A stretch of 64,000 bases of DNA from Panax quinquefolius (Eukaryota; Streptophyta; Magnoliopsida; Apiales; Araliaceae): NCBI GenBank assembly GCA_020205615.1, contig JAINUW010000657.1:112624-176623 (forward strand), given 5' to 3'. Below are positions 23,560 to 36,460 of this stretch, piece after piece. The position numbers and the translations under genes are program-made. Within the stretch, counting starts at the first letter, position 1. Each line of letters starts with the position of its first letter. The notes beneath the pieces were generated by a model. The model was not told the DNA's origin and did no database searches. It was given only the letters and a program-made list of their open reading frames with translations.

Positions 23560-24240
23560 AATTCCTCTTCGCACCTGTGATTTAAGATAATTTTCATCAC
23601 CTATCTTCACTGAAACATAAAAAATCAAGGTTATACCAAATCACAATTCCCGCTTCATAATCATACTAATAAATTCATCTTTGCACTACTACCAAAGATA
23701 TTCATTAACAATTCATCTTTGCACTACTGAGCAAAAAAGACATACAACTCAGATTTTAGAAGAGTCAAGTAGAGCATGATATCTACTATCTTTTACTAAT
23801 TAAAAGTGTATAACCAATATTTTATCGCTGAGACTCAGTTTAATAAATAATCCACATCATCTAATCATCCCTGCACTACGGCCAAGGATATTCATGTAAT
23901 CATCAATGGTCATGATTATACAGAATAATCCCTTGTTATAATCATACCAATAAATGTCCATCAATGCACTACAGGCCAATGAGGACTTTTACCACATCAT
24001 CTATAATATTACGGGTCATGATTATACCGAATGATCCCTGGTCATAATCATACCAATAAACAGTTCATCTATGAACATAAGCCAAAGATACTCATCAATC
24101 AATAGTTCATCTTTGCACGTAAGCCAAAGATATATAAATGTAAAATCAATAATCAACAGTCTATCTTTGCACGTAAGCCAAAGATATACAACTGTAAAAC
24201 CAATAATCATCACCATTCAAGCACGTAAGCCAAAGATTGA
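23560..24240 (-). repeat. Dyad-symmetric repeat array, LARD-B
   Basis: Inverted form of the 8480-9130 array: repeated CATCTTTGCACGTAAGCCAA AGATA-type units, for example near 24108-24132 and 24160-24186, plus ATAATCAT...ATGATTAT blocks near 23905-24055. A comparable array lies at about 34940-35610 in the other LTR. Confidence 0.65.
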
Positions 24241-24579
24241 CTTTCATCATAATATAAGCATGAGGATGATGACAATGATATAAGCATTAATCAAACGAAA
24301 TCAAGGATAAATATTAAAGACTTTAAATTTATCCAGAGTTTAAAAATATCCAAATTGTCAACATGATAATACTTTGTGGAGTAAAATTCAAGAATGCTCA
24401 GAAGATTATTTCCATGAAAAGATACTGGATGACGCGTAAATATCCAGGATATTCTACTAATTTCATGGAGTATAGAAGCCAAAACTTTAACCAACTGAGT
24501 ATAATAGAATATATGAAACCGCGAATGGATTTTTTGCGCCATGCAGTAATCCACGTAGATGCATCATTTCCACAATTTA

Positions 24580-25090
24580 ATAAGGAATGAATACAAAGGA
24601 TCATTCACCACGCATGTGGTAATCCACATAGGCATAAAAGTTATTCCAACGTAATAATAAAGAATGGAATAACGAAGAATTCACCCACGCATGCGATAGA
24701 CCGCATTACATACAAGTTATTCCCAACACGAATAATAAAGAATGGAACCGTGTCATGTAAAAAATCGCACACGCACACAGGATATTCCGATAGAATAATA
24801 AAGAATGGAATAACAACATAATTCACCGTATACATACGATAGAATCGCATGCATACAAAGTTATTCCAACAGAATAATAAATAATGGAACTAGGTCATGC
24901 GTAATACGCACAGACAGGATATTCTAACAGAATAATAAAGAATGGAATAACAGAAGAATTTCACCATGTATGCGGTACTTTGCATATACAAGTTATTCCA
25001 ACAAAATAATAAATAGTGGAACCAGGTCATGCGTAATACGCACAAACAAGATATTCCAACAGAATAATAAAGAATGGAATAATAGAAGCT
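24580..25090 (-). repeat. 130 bp tandem repeat array, LARD-B 3' LTR
   Basis: AATAATAAAGAATGGAATAA recurs in the alternating two-type pattern seen at 7007-7640, inverted. Confidence 0.75.
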
Positions 25091-25297
25091 CTCTTCATAA
25101 AAATGAAAGAAATAATACCCCTTACTATAATAATAATATCCCTTACTATAATAATAATATCCCTTACCTAAGAAGAAGACTGGATACTGGAGTAGTGAAG
25201 TAGCAGATTTCTCTTCTTCTTTCTCTCTATAATTTCTCTATAATAATTTCTCTTGTGAGACTTAGTGAATTGGTGAAAAATAATGAAGGAATGAGCT

Positions 25298-25309
25298 TCT
25301 ATTTATAGG
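25298..25309 (-). promoter_or_regulatory. LARD-B 3' LTR TATA box
   Basis: TCTATTTATAGG on the plus strand is CCTATAAATAGA on the minus strand, identical to LARD-A. The 5' LTR of the same element reads TCTATTTATTGG near 36638-36649, losing the core. Confidence 0.6.
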
Positions 25310-26474
25310 AAAATATAGTTTCCATAATTGCACATTTTGGGGCTTGAAATATTATAGTATAATACCTTCCTCTTTTTCTTCATTTTTAATTTAGTCCTGC
25401 AAGTATTATAAAACTTGCACCACCTCCCCTAATAGTAAATCGTGTGAATCAATAGTAAATCATGTGACTTAATAGTTCTAGACATGTGAAAATACGAATT
25501 ACAGTATAGTACCTCCATCTATACCTCCATTTTTAACTTAGTCCTGCAAGTATTATCAATCTTGCACCAACTCCCCCAATAGTAAAGGAATGTGAATTAA
25601 TAGTACACACATGTGAACAAATAGTTATAATCATGTGAATCAATAGCAATTAATTGCTCAATTATCCGGTTAAATACCCGATTGGTCAATATAACCTCCA
25701 GACATCAATTAGTATCGAAATAAATGTCGATTTTCACTAACACTAATAATTCCAACACAATGGAACTATCAATTTTATTTTTAATCAACACGAACTTATT
25801 CATCATTAATATTATAATTCACAATATTTAACAACCAGGTCGTTCCCAGGAAAGAGGGGGCTTTCCGATAAGGATTTTCTCCTTATTGGTGCGCAATTAG
25901 GTGACCAAACCTCTCCTTGACAAAACTTCTAGACATTGTCAATATTACAAATAATAATATGAATAACTTTGCCGTCTCAATTATTGATTTAATAATATAA
26001 CATATTGTTACAGATGATACTGTGACAATAATTGAATCAATAATATGAGAGATATGATGCAACAATTACTGTAGTAATAATTGAGTATAACTGAGTGACT
26101 TTTACGTAAGCATCAATAATCAATACCGGTGCTACTACTATGCAACTAATGCGTGTATTACTATACTTTTACTACCGGGTAGTTCAACAGTTTTAACGGT
26201 AACACTTTCGCCGTTATTTTTATAAAAAGATAACTTTGTCGTTTTCTTACTACGACAATACTTCTATTATGGGGTCCACCAATGATTGTGCCGTCGTACG
26301 GATATTCCCCTACAAAAAGAATATTCCCTGACCAAACGAATAACAACTTGATTACTTTGTAAAATTTTCAAATATCACCCTTAACTTTAACCCTTTCTCA
26401 ATTTAACCATTTACTAAATAAAATAATAATAAGAAAATTGAATACTTTCATTTCATAAAATTCGGGGTCTCACA

Positions 26475-26806
26475 ATCTCCCCTCCGTATGAAATTTCGCC
26501 CTCGAAATTTACGTACCTGGTAGTTCGAAGAGATGAGAATACCTTACTTTATTTTCGGATTCTACATTCCCGGTTATTTCCTCTGTATCATGATTTTCTC
26601 ATTACTCATCTCCTATTTTTCAGATATCATTCTAGAATATATCTTCAAAACAAAGGTTAATTGACATATCACAATTTGTCAACTTATCAAGTAAACAATT
26701 TCAGCTTAGGTAAGTCACACATTAGCGAAGTATATAACTCGTCTCTCCTCCTAGTTCTAGACTCTTATCTCGCCAAATGACCATATCCCTAAGCTCGATA
26801 CTATTT
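26475..26806 (-). other. LARD-B internal region with PPT and PBS, non-coding
   Basis: 332 bp between the LTRs. On the minus strand it starts with a degraded PBS (TAGTATCGAGCTTAGG, expected TGGTATCAGAGC-like) and ends with TTTCGAGGGCGAAATTTCAT and the PPT GGAGGGGAGAT. No ORF. It is nearly collinear with the LARD-C internal region (58067-58405). Confidence 0.85.
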
Positions 26807-27020
26807 TGTGACAACCCCCAAAATAGGTCCACACGACCCATTCCGAGTAGCAGATATCACACTATAAAATCATTTACAAACTTCATTTATACAATTGTTG
26901 AACGTAAAGTGTAGAATTAATTACGATTAAACTATGAGTTTAATACAAATGTATGTAACTCTCATGGTGCCTCGACCACAACCTTACAATGGTACTTTAC
27001 ATAAAAGTACAGTCAATAAC

Positions 27021-27300
27021 CACTACACCAAAAATGGCCTCTAACGAAGGAATTTATTCCTTCACACGAGGAGTTGTTTAGCGAAGGAACAGTGAAGGAA
27101 AAAAGTATAGTGACAATATAGTTATTAGCGAAAGAAACATCCTTCACAATTTAAATTTTTTTCCTCGCAAAATTGGGGCGATAGAAAGATTTTTGGAGCC
27201 AATTTATGATGAAAATTTGCGAGAAAAAAATCTATTTAGTGAAGGAATTATTACTCACTATATATCATTATTCGTAAGTTTTTTTTGTGAGGATAAAATT
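27021..27300 (+). repeat. CACTA left terminal and subterminal repeats
   Basis: The TIR (27021-27050) is followed by AACGAAGGAA, TTCCTTCAC, GCGAAGGAA, GTGAAGGAA and similar motifs, typical transposase binding-site clusters of CACTA elements (role inferred from the family). Confidence 0.75.
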
Positions 27301-27699
27301 GGTCGCATTATCTTGTTCTAAATAATTTTTTTGAATTAATTGTGGTGAATATAAATACCTTAAATTTTTTACAATTGTAAATTTAATTTTAATAACATTT
27401 TTTAAGTAACTTACAATATCAACTATTTATTTTAATAAACTATAAAGTAAATAACTTTACACTATGTTAAACTTTAAAGTTTCACTAAGACAAAATAATA
27501 AATAGACAACACTTAAACAACAACGTTTTTATAAAAAATATTGTGGTATTTTTTTTCATAACGTTTTTTAACAAAACGTTGTAGATACATAAGAAAAAAC
27601 GTTATCTATTATTTATAAGGGCAATTTTTAGTTTTAAATATATAATGTTTTTAAAAAAAAAAAAAAACATTATGAGCTTAAAATAAATCGCACGGTACT

Positions 27700-28675
27700 A
27701 AAAACTTGCAATTAAAAACCCAATCTACACCCTCCGGCTCTTTTCTCCTTCACTTCCTCCACTTTCTCTTCTACTCCTAGCATCCGATTCTCCCTCTGTT
27801 CTCCATTTCATCTCCATTCAAGTTTCCCCTTATAATACCTCCATATATATCTTCCCAAAATTGATTTTTACAGTCTGAATCGCTTCTAATAAAAACCCTA
27901 ATTGTTCTTCATCGATCAATTTCAGTTGATGTCTTATTTTTGCCACAATGATTGAAAGTAATTTTTTCTTCTTCTTTTTTTAAATAAGTTTTGGTCCTTT
28001 TGGAGCTGTTAAAGATGGTTCCTTGGGGTGGAGTACTCTCCTGTTGCTTGAGTGCTGTAGCTCTTTATCTTCTTGGAAGAAGCAGTGGAAGGTAAATTAG
28101 TGTTTCGTGCCTTAAAATTTGATTTGGTTGATTTAGTTCTATTGCCAAATTTCCGTCTTTTCTGTTTTCATGGTTTAGGGATGCAGATGTTCTCAGAACC
28201 GTCACTCGTGTTAATCAATTAAACGATTTGGGTAAGCCTCAGTTTTATAATTATTTTGCGAGGGTTTATCTTTTTGAAGTTAAATTCCTTTACTTTTTCC
28301 GAGCAGAATATCATTAACTCGTGTGGACAATGGTGTTTCTTGAAAAGAAACAAAAAGTTCAACTCTTTTCTATTGTTTATTTTCTCTTTTGGACCAAAAA
28401 TTGGAGAATGTAGTAATTCATAGGGAAAGTCCAGTTACAGCTGCCACTTTACTTTAAATTTGAAGTGAAGTTTCTTTAGTTTGCACAAGTAATGACTTTT
28501 TGTTTTTTACTTTTTTTGTCTAAGACTATGGAAGTGATGGTGAATGGTTATGTTATTAAGTTTATTAATAATTTAATCATCTGCATTGAGTTACAGATAC
28601 AATGACTTTTGTCTTTTTTTTCCTTTCAGCACAATTACTAGATACGAAAGTGATGGTGAATGGTTATGTGGAAAA
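27700..28675 (+). pseudogene. Captured 5' exons of SP1-like E3 ubiquitin ligase gene
   Basis: A CT-rich 5' UTR-like stretch (27720-27955) is followed by an ATG at 28015 reading VPWGGVLSCCLSAVALYLLG, then GRSSGR, a GT donor (GTAAAT, 28093), an exon after an AG acceptor near 28179 reading DADVLRTVTRVNQL, another donor near 28231, and a third exon after TTTCAG near 28629 reading AQLLDT. Across the introns the frame is kept. This matches the N-terminus of plant SP1/SPL (MULAN/MAPL-type chloroplast outer-membrane RING E3 ligases), from memory of the family. Similarity then stops; the membrane-spanning, BAM and RING parts are missing, so this is a captured fragment, not a gene. Confidence 0.8.
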
Positions 28676-28935
28676 CTGACACGCCAACAGACGACTTGGC
28701 CGCAGAAGGGTCCTTAAATGATTCATTTAAGGATATGCAAGATATGTCTCTGAGGCTCTCCATTGATGCGGGAAAATCATCACTAAATGAGTCAATTGAA
28801 TATGCTAGTTGTGGGAATGGATACTGGAGTCCCCTGGGTGATGTGCAAGGAAGAGGATGCCCCGGATCCAGTGGTGAGCACTCCTACACTTGTTACCACC
28901 AGATACAGATATGTTTTTTTCATCTGCTTGTTTAG
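28660..28935 (+). pseudogene. Unidentified captured coding fragment
   Basis: An open frame of 91 codons with coding-like composition ([31 protein letters not shown]). It follows directly on the SP1-like exon in a different reading context and likely comes from another gene. I recognise no family. It ends near a possible GT donor (CCAGTGGTGAGC, about 28870). Confidence 0.4.
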
Positions 28936-30560
28936 CTTGGTTAACAATACGGCATTCTATTAGTAGCTTTTTCGTGCTGTCACCTATTGTTATTGCTTTT
29001 CTTAAGGTCACCATAACACGCCAATTCAGCGGTGATGTCTCAATCTAGCACATCAGTCACCTCATAATTATATTCCTTCTCCCATTTCTAGATGGTGAAA
29101 TAGTTTCAGTTCTTGTATTATCTTGTCATTTTGTTGACACTAACATCTCATTTCTCTATTTCCCACACACTCGCATTTGCAAACATTGAATGTTTGAGTA
29201 CAGAACTGGTGTTCATACATTTTTCATAATTTTAGAGTTATCATTCTCATTTCCTAGTCTAGTTGTTCTAATTTTATACCTAATACTGTCTTAACATTTA
29301 TTATTAATTTGAAGAATCTTTTATTTGATATGTAATTTGAATTAAGCATTTGGACAATTGGATATTTAGCGTCTTCAGCCCCAATGTGTTCAAAGCTTAA
29401 AATTGGCTTTGAAAAATGTATTGAAGGCAATCATTGTTGGAGTTTGAATTCGCAGTAGTGAACTTGACATGCTTCATCTGAACGAGGCTTTGACAGCTAA
29501 GAATTAAATTTTTCAAGAATTTAATCCCCTTCCCATTTGCACGTTGTTCTAAATAATATTAACCATATGATAACCTTTGGTGAGGTTGGTTCTAAGATCT
29601 CCCCTTTATGATGCACATATAAGCTTCTGCTATTCAGATTTCTTGATAATTACTAAAGGATGACCTATGATATAGTAACTTTCACAACTGTATGTTAATG
29701 TTTTCTTTGTTTTGGCGTGCCTTTTACAGTTTTCCTTGTAATAGTTTGAACATTGAATAACTTTTCTGTTTTGAGTGGTTTCTGAGACATTAAAAGGTTG
29801 ACCATGTATTTGGTACTGTATAAGCTGTGTAACACAACACAAAGCTCTACGTGCTCTCAAAAGCTGTGTGCTTGCTGTCTTCTTCTTGGTTCTATTGCTT
29901 TTTGGGGATTAAGGAGCCTTTGGCCATTGCTACCAATGTTATTATCCTAAAAGTTGCCAATTTTTCTGTAGAAAATCATTCTAGGTCCTTCTCCGGAAGC
30001 AGGAAGGTGATAGGAGGATGTGGGAATATCCATTTGCTGTAGCTGGAACAAGTAGCTCCAATTGTGGCACTAACCAATAAATCCTATGTAGGCATGTGCC
30101 TCTTTAGAACCCAATTACCAACCTCCTGTGACTTTTATTGTGGTGCAAAATCGACATCACACTCGGTTGTTTGCTAACAACCATAGGGACCAAAACAGCA
30201 TTGACAAGAAGAGTGGAAACATTTTACCTAGTACGTTACTACTTTTTATGCATTTTTACTTTTGTATTCTTTACCATTCATTTATCCATTTAGCTGGAAG
30301 TTAATACATTCTTTGAATTCAATTTATTCAAATCATCTTTTAATGTAAGAGTCTTGTGTATTATATGTTTATACTAAGAGATTAACTTGCAACTGATGAG
30401 CCCTTGACTTTGTGTAGTTCAATCATTCATATATGTTTTTGAATCAATTATATACAAATTCAATCATTCATATATGCTTTTGAATCAATTATTTGTTTGT
30501 TACTATGATTGTATTTCATCAAAAATTTGTTGGGTGATGTTTTGGGAATGGTGAATTTGC
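28936..30560. other. CACTA interior, no recognised coding sequence
   Basis: T-rich, intron- or UTR-like sequence. Two near-identical stretches near 30420-30490 share TTCAATCATTCATATATG and GAATCAATTAT. Short ORFs here have no recognisable motif. Confidence 0.4.
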
Positions 30561-30563
30561 CGG

Positions 30564-30760
30564 AAAGGTGTCTTGTCCATTGATGCAGAGATCTTTGAGA
30601 TTACTCCACTTTTCATCTGGTTGAGGTGAAAAAGTCCGGGGGAGATACCTTAGAATATCAGAAGACAATGAAGCAGTACATAAGTCCTGATCTGAAAGAC
30701 ATTGTTTGGACTTGGCAAGGTGACCAAGAAGAACCCCAGCAACCCTGGCACGTTTTAATA
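30564..30760 (+). pseudogene. Captured CIPK kinase C-terminal fragment
   Basis: Readings [14 protein letters not shown], then after an apparent one-base loss in a T run near 30612 [16 protein letters not shown], then [11 protein letters not shown]. This is the C-terminal regulatory part (phosphatase-interaction region) of CBL-interacting protein kinases, recalled from the family. The kinase domain and NAF motif are not present. The reading runs on into an unrelated tail and a stop. The fragment shares the + orientation of the SP1-like piece but no obvious splice link is seen. Confidence 0.75.
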
Positions 30761-31740
30761 CTTGAACTAATTTGGCACGTTTTTCATATGCTATCTTTAT
30801 GTATATTAGCTATTTGATGCATTGTACTTTTTCGTAAGCTTCCTAGGAAACATTGTTGATAATTTGTATTCTGCATGTATACGTTAGATATTTTCCTTGA
30901 GCTTGCCAATATGTTGAGCTGTTGACTGATTCATCTTTACTCAATAGGGCACCACAAGACCCACACATTACCATGTTCTGTTAGAATTACGCTTGAAGAA
31001 TATTTGAACCTATAGGATCTCTATGACTTGTTAGTACTGCAATTTGAAGGGGTCTGTAGCATTTTGTGATATATCTCCATCAGATCATATTACTCTTTTG
31101 ATGGATGATCTTCTTAACCTCTCTTTGCATAGCTATGAAACTATGTCTGCCTGTGAGTATTCTACTGTTCTATAATCCTTTTGACTGAATACACGACACC
31201 ATCTTAGCTCAAAAAATTTCCATATTACAAGCATACATGGCATAGATGTAATGACAATCTATATTGTACTCTAACAATCATCTACATATTTGTTTCAAGT
31301 ATAATTGGGCTATTGTCTTACATGGATGTACTATGGTTGCCTGCTAAAGGATACAGTCTGCACTTTGTTGCAAACATAATTTGTCATGCTGCCTCTGCTA
31401 AGGTTTTTTTCTTCATCTACCTTGGAGAGGTGAAGAACATTTAACAAAGTTGGGGATAAATCAAGATTTTCAGAAGAAGTGCACCTTTTCCACCCTGATT
31501 TGATGTTTGCTTTGTGATTATTTATCAGAAACATTTCAGGCTAATAAGCTGTTGGAATTAGTTGTGTTGCAATATACTAATTAAAAAATTAAAAGAATGA
31601 GGTCTTTGAAAATCGATTAGTGGTGGACTTGCTTACTGTGGAGTTTCTTTATCCTTCATTATGTCTATAATAATATCATCATTTATATTTAGTCTGTATA
31701 ATCATGTGTCTATTTGTAATTTTTATAATATCATTGCCTC
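30761..31740. other. CACTA interior, no recognised coding sequence
   Basis: AT-rich, intron/UTR-like. ORFs are short and motif-free. Confidence 0.35.
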
Positions 31741-33320
31741 ATTGAATGGCTGCCAGACTTGCTGGAAAATCACTCTTGAAAATGATGAAACGGTGGCCAC
31801 CTATAATTTCAAATTGTGTGCTAACTCTCACGGAAAACTTGAGGAACCCCAAAGCACCAGAATATACCGTCTTAGGTTCTTGTGCAGTCCTTGGTACTCA
31901 AACTGTTCTAAAGCGTCTAACGACGGTATACATCTTAGACAAACTGCTTAGCTGAAATCGTTGAGATTTTTACTAATACTTATTTTATTATTTCCAAATC
32001 AGGATCCAAAGGTATTTTCTTCATTTCTTATAGGAATTCTTTCAAGGTAACCTTACGTCATGCAACTGATATAGCTGCATTACTTCAGATTTTTTAACAG
32101 ACTTGCTATTATGATGCGATCCTGTCTATATCTTACTTTCTTTGTTTTTCTTATAGTTCCCATCATGAATCACTGAAAGCTCAGAAAGCAATCACCGAGG
32201 TATGATCTTCAATAAGCTGATTTAAAGGTCATGATTTTTTCTTTCTGTTTTGTGCTTATAGTTTTGTGGAATGCCAACAGTTTTTTGTTAAATACAACAT
32301 CTATTTTGCGGGGCTCTCTAGAAGAATCTATAGTAGTCCCAACAACAGTTCAGATGGGAAGTATTTTGCGGTTTTGGTATCTGAGACTGGTTCTGAGTTT
32401 GAATCTACCAACTTGCACTGGCGGTATGATTTCTATCTTTTGATTCATTTGTACTCTTAATAAGTATACTTGTGTCGGTGATTTTATTTATTCTATGGTC
32501 AATGTAGAGATTATAGATGTACTGGACTTTGAGTTTCACATAAGATAAAACTATTTTCTCAATGATTAAATTTCCTTTTTCAAGTACAATCTGATGGCTA
32601 ACAGAGTTCTTCTATTATTGGTTATGGCATCTAGAAATGATCCAAATTGGGCTTCAATTTTTTTGACTGAAACTGTCGGTTAGTATTTAAAGCATGTGGG
32701 ATTAGATAAGAAGTTCTGCTGAATTTGGTTGTTGAGCTACTCGGTGCCTTCTTATTCTATTCATTTAGTTTATATTTGTAACCTTTAAACTGATCAACTA
32801 AAACTATCTTCTTTAGAATTGCTCTGCTTGATTTTTACTTTATGATTTTTCAGGTCATTTCTTAAAAAATCTGAAAAGTCAACTTCCATAGACAAAAATT
32901 CTTGCAATCACTACTAAATACACTTTTGAAAGATTCACCTTATAAACTGGCAGCTGAGAAACAGTCTGTCTCTGGGGATTTACAAAGAAATATCAAGTCC
33001 TCTCTTGAAGGGGCTCTAAGTTGAATCTTTCAGGAAGAGGGAGTTTTTACTGAGACTTTGAGTAGCCTTTCTCATGTTCATATTATCACTGATGCAGACA
33101 ACACAAGTTCCAGAGGTCATGGAAACTCTTGCATGCAGAGTTTGGCAGACAAATCAATCACCCATTTCTATTCTGACTTTTCAGCTTCATGACCTCGTAC
33201 TCCTAGTTGGATATCTTTGTTAGGAAGTGATACTTTTTACCCAAATTTTGCTCGAATATTTAAGTGGCTTAGTCAAGAATGTGGCATGCCTGTTTTAATA
33301 GAGCTCAAAGGTTTCTGCTC
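31741..33320 (+). pseudogene. Unidentified captured multi-exon gene fragment
   Basis: Several coding-like blocks with plausible splice sites: about 31745-31950; a short block near 32158-32200 reading SHHESLKAQKAITE ending at a GT (GTATGATC); a block 32262-32423 reading FVECQQFFVKYNIYFAGLSR ending CACTGGCG before GTATG; and about 32930-33310 with readings SLADKSITHFYSDF and ECGMPVLIELKG. Stops and missing exons break it. I cannot name the source gene. It looks like one gene copied with introns, as Pack-type transposons do. Confidence 0.45.
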
Positions 33321-33649
33321 ACTTGACTTGCACCTAATTAATTTTGGATTTATAGCTTGTTAGTTGTGTCTAAAATCCTAGTCTCGGAATGTAATGCCAT
33401 TTATTATAGGTTGGGTTTTTGTTTTCTAGTTTTGTTAGGGGCTTTTAGTCTCACGGGAGAAGAGACTAATGTATTGATCTTTAATGTATTATCTGTAATT
33501 TTTTATAATTTAATATATAAACAAATTTAGCAATAAATAAATAATTTTAATATTTTTATTGAGATTAATAATATTAATAATAATAAATATGAAATTACCT
33601 TGATTTGAAAATCAATTATAATTTTAATGAATTTTAATTATTTAGCAAT

Positions 33650-34070
33650 TAATTGTTTATTTACAAATTTATAATTTGTGAAGGAATTTTCTCTCAATTT
33701 ATCATTAGTGAAGAAAAATATTATCTCGTTAAATAAATTTGTTCTTCACAATATATTATCTGTGAGGAAATAAAGTTATTCACTAATTTCAAATAATGCT
33801 TCTTAAAATATTATTTGCGAAGGAAATCAATCTTTCACTAAATAACAATATTCCATTACTAAATACAATTTGTGAAGGAATAAGTTATTCACAATATATC
33901 CTTCACAAAAAATATTTAGTTACTACTTAGCGAAGGATACCCAATTGCAATGAGGTCTAATGCGAGCACTCGTGTGAAGGAAATATTTCTTCACAATAAA
34001 TCACTTGTGAGAGATATAGGGCCTCTAGTGAAGGATTTGTCCTTCACTAGAAGCCATTTTTGGTGTAGTG
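33650..34070 (+). repeat. CACTA right subterminal and terminal repeats
   Basis: Repeated GTGAAGGAA/TTCTTCAC/TTCCTTCAC motifs, for example near 33678, 33826, 33871, 33975 and 34028, ending in the 3' TIR (34041-34070) that pairs with the left TIR with a few mismatches past base 18. Confidence 0.75.
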
Positions 34071-35924
34071 AACAGTTTTAGAAATTAAAATCTTTAGGAA
34101 AATACTAAAGGAAACCTTCGTACATGGGAGGCCATGCGTCTAGGTTATGATAGATATCATATGTCCACAAAATTATACTTGGTTGACCCAATAGTCCCCA
34201 AAGAAAAATAAGAAGATTACTATCATCTTCTTTTCAATGGTGAGTCTTCTCTTGACATATAATTATCTCCGTTTTCTCCAATTGAGAACTATATTTCAAA
34301 CAAACTCAAGATCATATAGGTAGTGCTCGTAGATATACTCAGCAAGTGGATGTGCACAACCCTGTCTTATGATAACATGAGGTTGTATGTCATTAGACAT
34401 CTTGTATGATAGTGGCAAAATACCTTTTCAAAGTTGGGTTCACCTCACCCTATTCGGTTCACCAAAATTAAATATCAAATGACGTATACAATACGACACA
34501 CTTATTTAAAGTTTTCAATAAAATTATTTCCATACTATTTAGGAGAACCTCAATGACTATGTAATTCACCGCTCTATTCCCTGTTATCCCCGGTCGACCC
34601 TAAGAACACTCTTATTACCCGAAAGGAATTATGAAGCAAAAAGGGTGAGCACAACTAGCCCAAAGAAAGAATATCATGACTAAAGATAATTAAATTATCA
34701 ATAGCTTTCATCAAGTAATAAATCGTAGATTTAGAACATATGGTAGATGATAAAACTTTTCAACCATAGTTATAAATGAACGAAGCAATCCATTAGAAGA
34801 GTCGAATAGACCATCAGTCTATTATCTTCTCTATGATAAAAGTCCACCAATAATATTTTATCCTCGTAACATCAATCAACAATTTCGCATCACAATCATA
34901 TGAATAACTCATAATCATAATTGTGATTCTAAATTCCTCTTCGCACCGAGGACGAAGATAATTTTCATCACCTATCTTCACCTGAAACATAAAAAATCAG
35001 GGTTATACCAAATCACAATTCCTGCTCATAATCATACTAATAAATTCATCTTTGCACTACGGCCAAAGATATTCATTAACAATTCATCTTTGCACTACAG
35101 GCCAAAGACATACAACTGTATTTTAGAAGAGTCAAGTAGAGCATGATATCTACTATCTTTTACGAATTAAAAGTGTATAACCAATATTTTATCGCTGAGA
35201 CTTAACTTAATAAATAATCCACATCATTGAATCATCCCTGTACTACAACCAAGGATATTCATGTAATCATCAATGGTCATGATTATATCGAATAATCCTT
35301 GGTTATAATCATACCAATAACTGTCCAAAAATGCACTACGGGCTAATGAGGACTTTTACCACATCATCTATAATATTACGGGTCATTATTATACCGAATG
35401 ATCCCTGGTCCTAATCATACCAATAAACAGTTCATCTATGCACATAAGCCAAAGATACTCATCAATCAATAGTTCATCTTTGCACGTAAGCCAAAGATAT
35501 ACAACTGTAAAACCAATAATCAACAGTCCATCTTTGCACGTAAGCCAAAGATATACAACTGTAAAATCAATAATCAACAATCTATCTTTTCACGTAAGCC
35601 AAAGATGACTTTCATCATAATATAAGCATGAGGATGATGACAATGATATAAGCATTAATAAAATGAAATCAAGGATAAATATTAAAGACTTTAAATTTAT
35701 CCAGAGTTTAAAAATATCCAAATTATCAACATGATAATGCTTTGTGAAGTAAAATTCAAGAATGCTTAGAAGAATATTTTCATGAAAAGATACTGGATGA
35801 AGTGCGAATATCCAGGATATTCTACTAATTTCATGGTGTATAGAAGCCAAAACTTTAACCAACTGAGTATAATAGAATATATGAACCTGCAAATGGATTT
35901 TAGCCCGCCATGCGGTAATTCACG

Positions 35925-36460
35925 TAGACAGATCATTTCCACAATTTAATAAGGAATGAATACAAAGGATCATTCACCATGCATGTGGTAATCCACATAG
36001 GCAGAGTTATTTCACGTAATAATAAAGAATGGAATAATGGAAGAATTCACCATGCATGCGATAGATCGCATGCAGACGAGTTATTCCCAATGTAATAATA
36101 AAGAATGGAACCAGTCATACGAAATCCGCACATCTGAGGATATTCCAACGTAATAATAAAGAATGGAATAACAATGCGAATTCACTGTGCATGCGATAGA
36201 TCGCGATGCATAAAAGTTATTCCAATGAATAATAAATAATGGAACCGAATTAAATGCGTAATACATGCAGAGTATGTGATATTCCAAATGAATAATAAAG
36301 AATGGAATAATAGAAGAATTTCACCATGTATGCGTATCAGATATGACAAAAGTTATTCCAACAGAATAATAAATATTGGAACTAGGTCATAAATGAATAA
36401 TGCATGCAGATGTGATATTCCAAATGAATAATAAAGAATGGAATGACAGAAGCCTTCATG
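35925..36460 (-). repeat. 130 bp tandem repeat array, LARD-B 5' LTR
   Basis: Inverted version of the 7007-7640 array with more indels than the 24580-25090 copy, many of them at CTG/CAG-like positions. Confidence 0.7.

Larger units (their letters stand above)
22479..26474 (-). repeat. LARD-B 3' LTR
   Basis: In plus orientation starts TGTGACAACCCCCAAAATAG and ends CGGGGTCTCACA; on its own strand TGTGAGACCCC...TTGTCACA. It contains the small conserved ORF (22783-23046), the dyad array (about 23560-24240), the 130 bp repeat array (about 24580-25090) and a TATA box (about 25298-25309). Confidence 0.9.
27021..34070 (+). mobile_element. Non-autonomous CACTA (En/Spm) transposon carrying host-gene fragments
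   Basis: 7050 bp with terminal CACTACACCAAAAATGGC and its inverted partner GCCATTTTTGGTGTAGTG, flanked by a 3 bp duplication AAC (27018-27020, 34071-34073), the hallmark of CACTA elements. Subterminal regions carry many direct and inverted GTGAAGGAA/TTCCTTCAC motifs. I find no TnpA/TnpD-like transposase. The interior holds exon-intron fragments of at least two recognisable plant genes. Strand is arbitrary; the SP1-like and CIPK-like fragments read on +. Confidence 0.93.

Noticed and set aside
28015..28675. A functional SP1 E3 ligase gene
   Set aside because: Only the first exons are present, the RING domain is absent, and the piece lies within a CACTA element.
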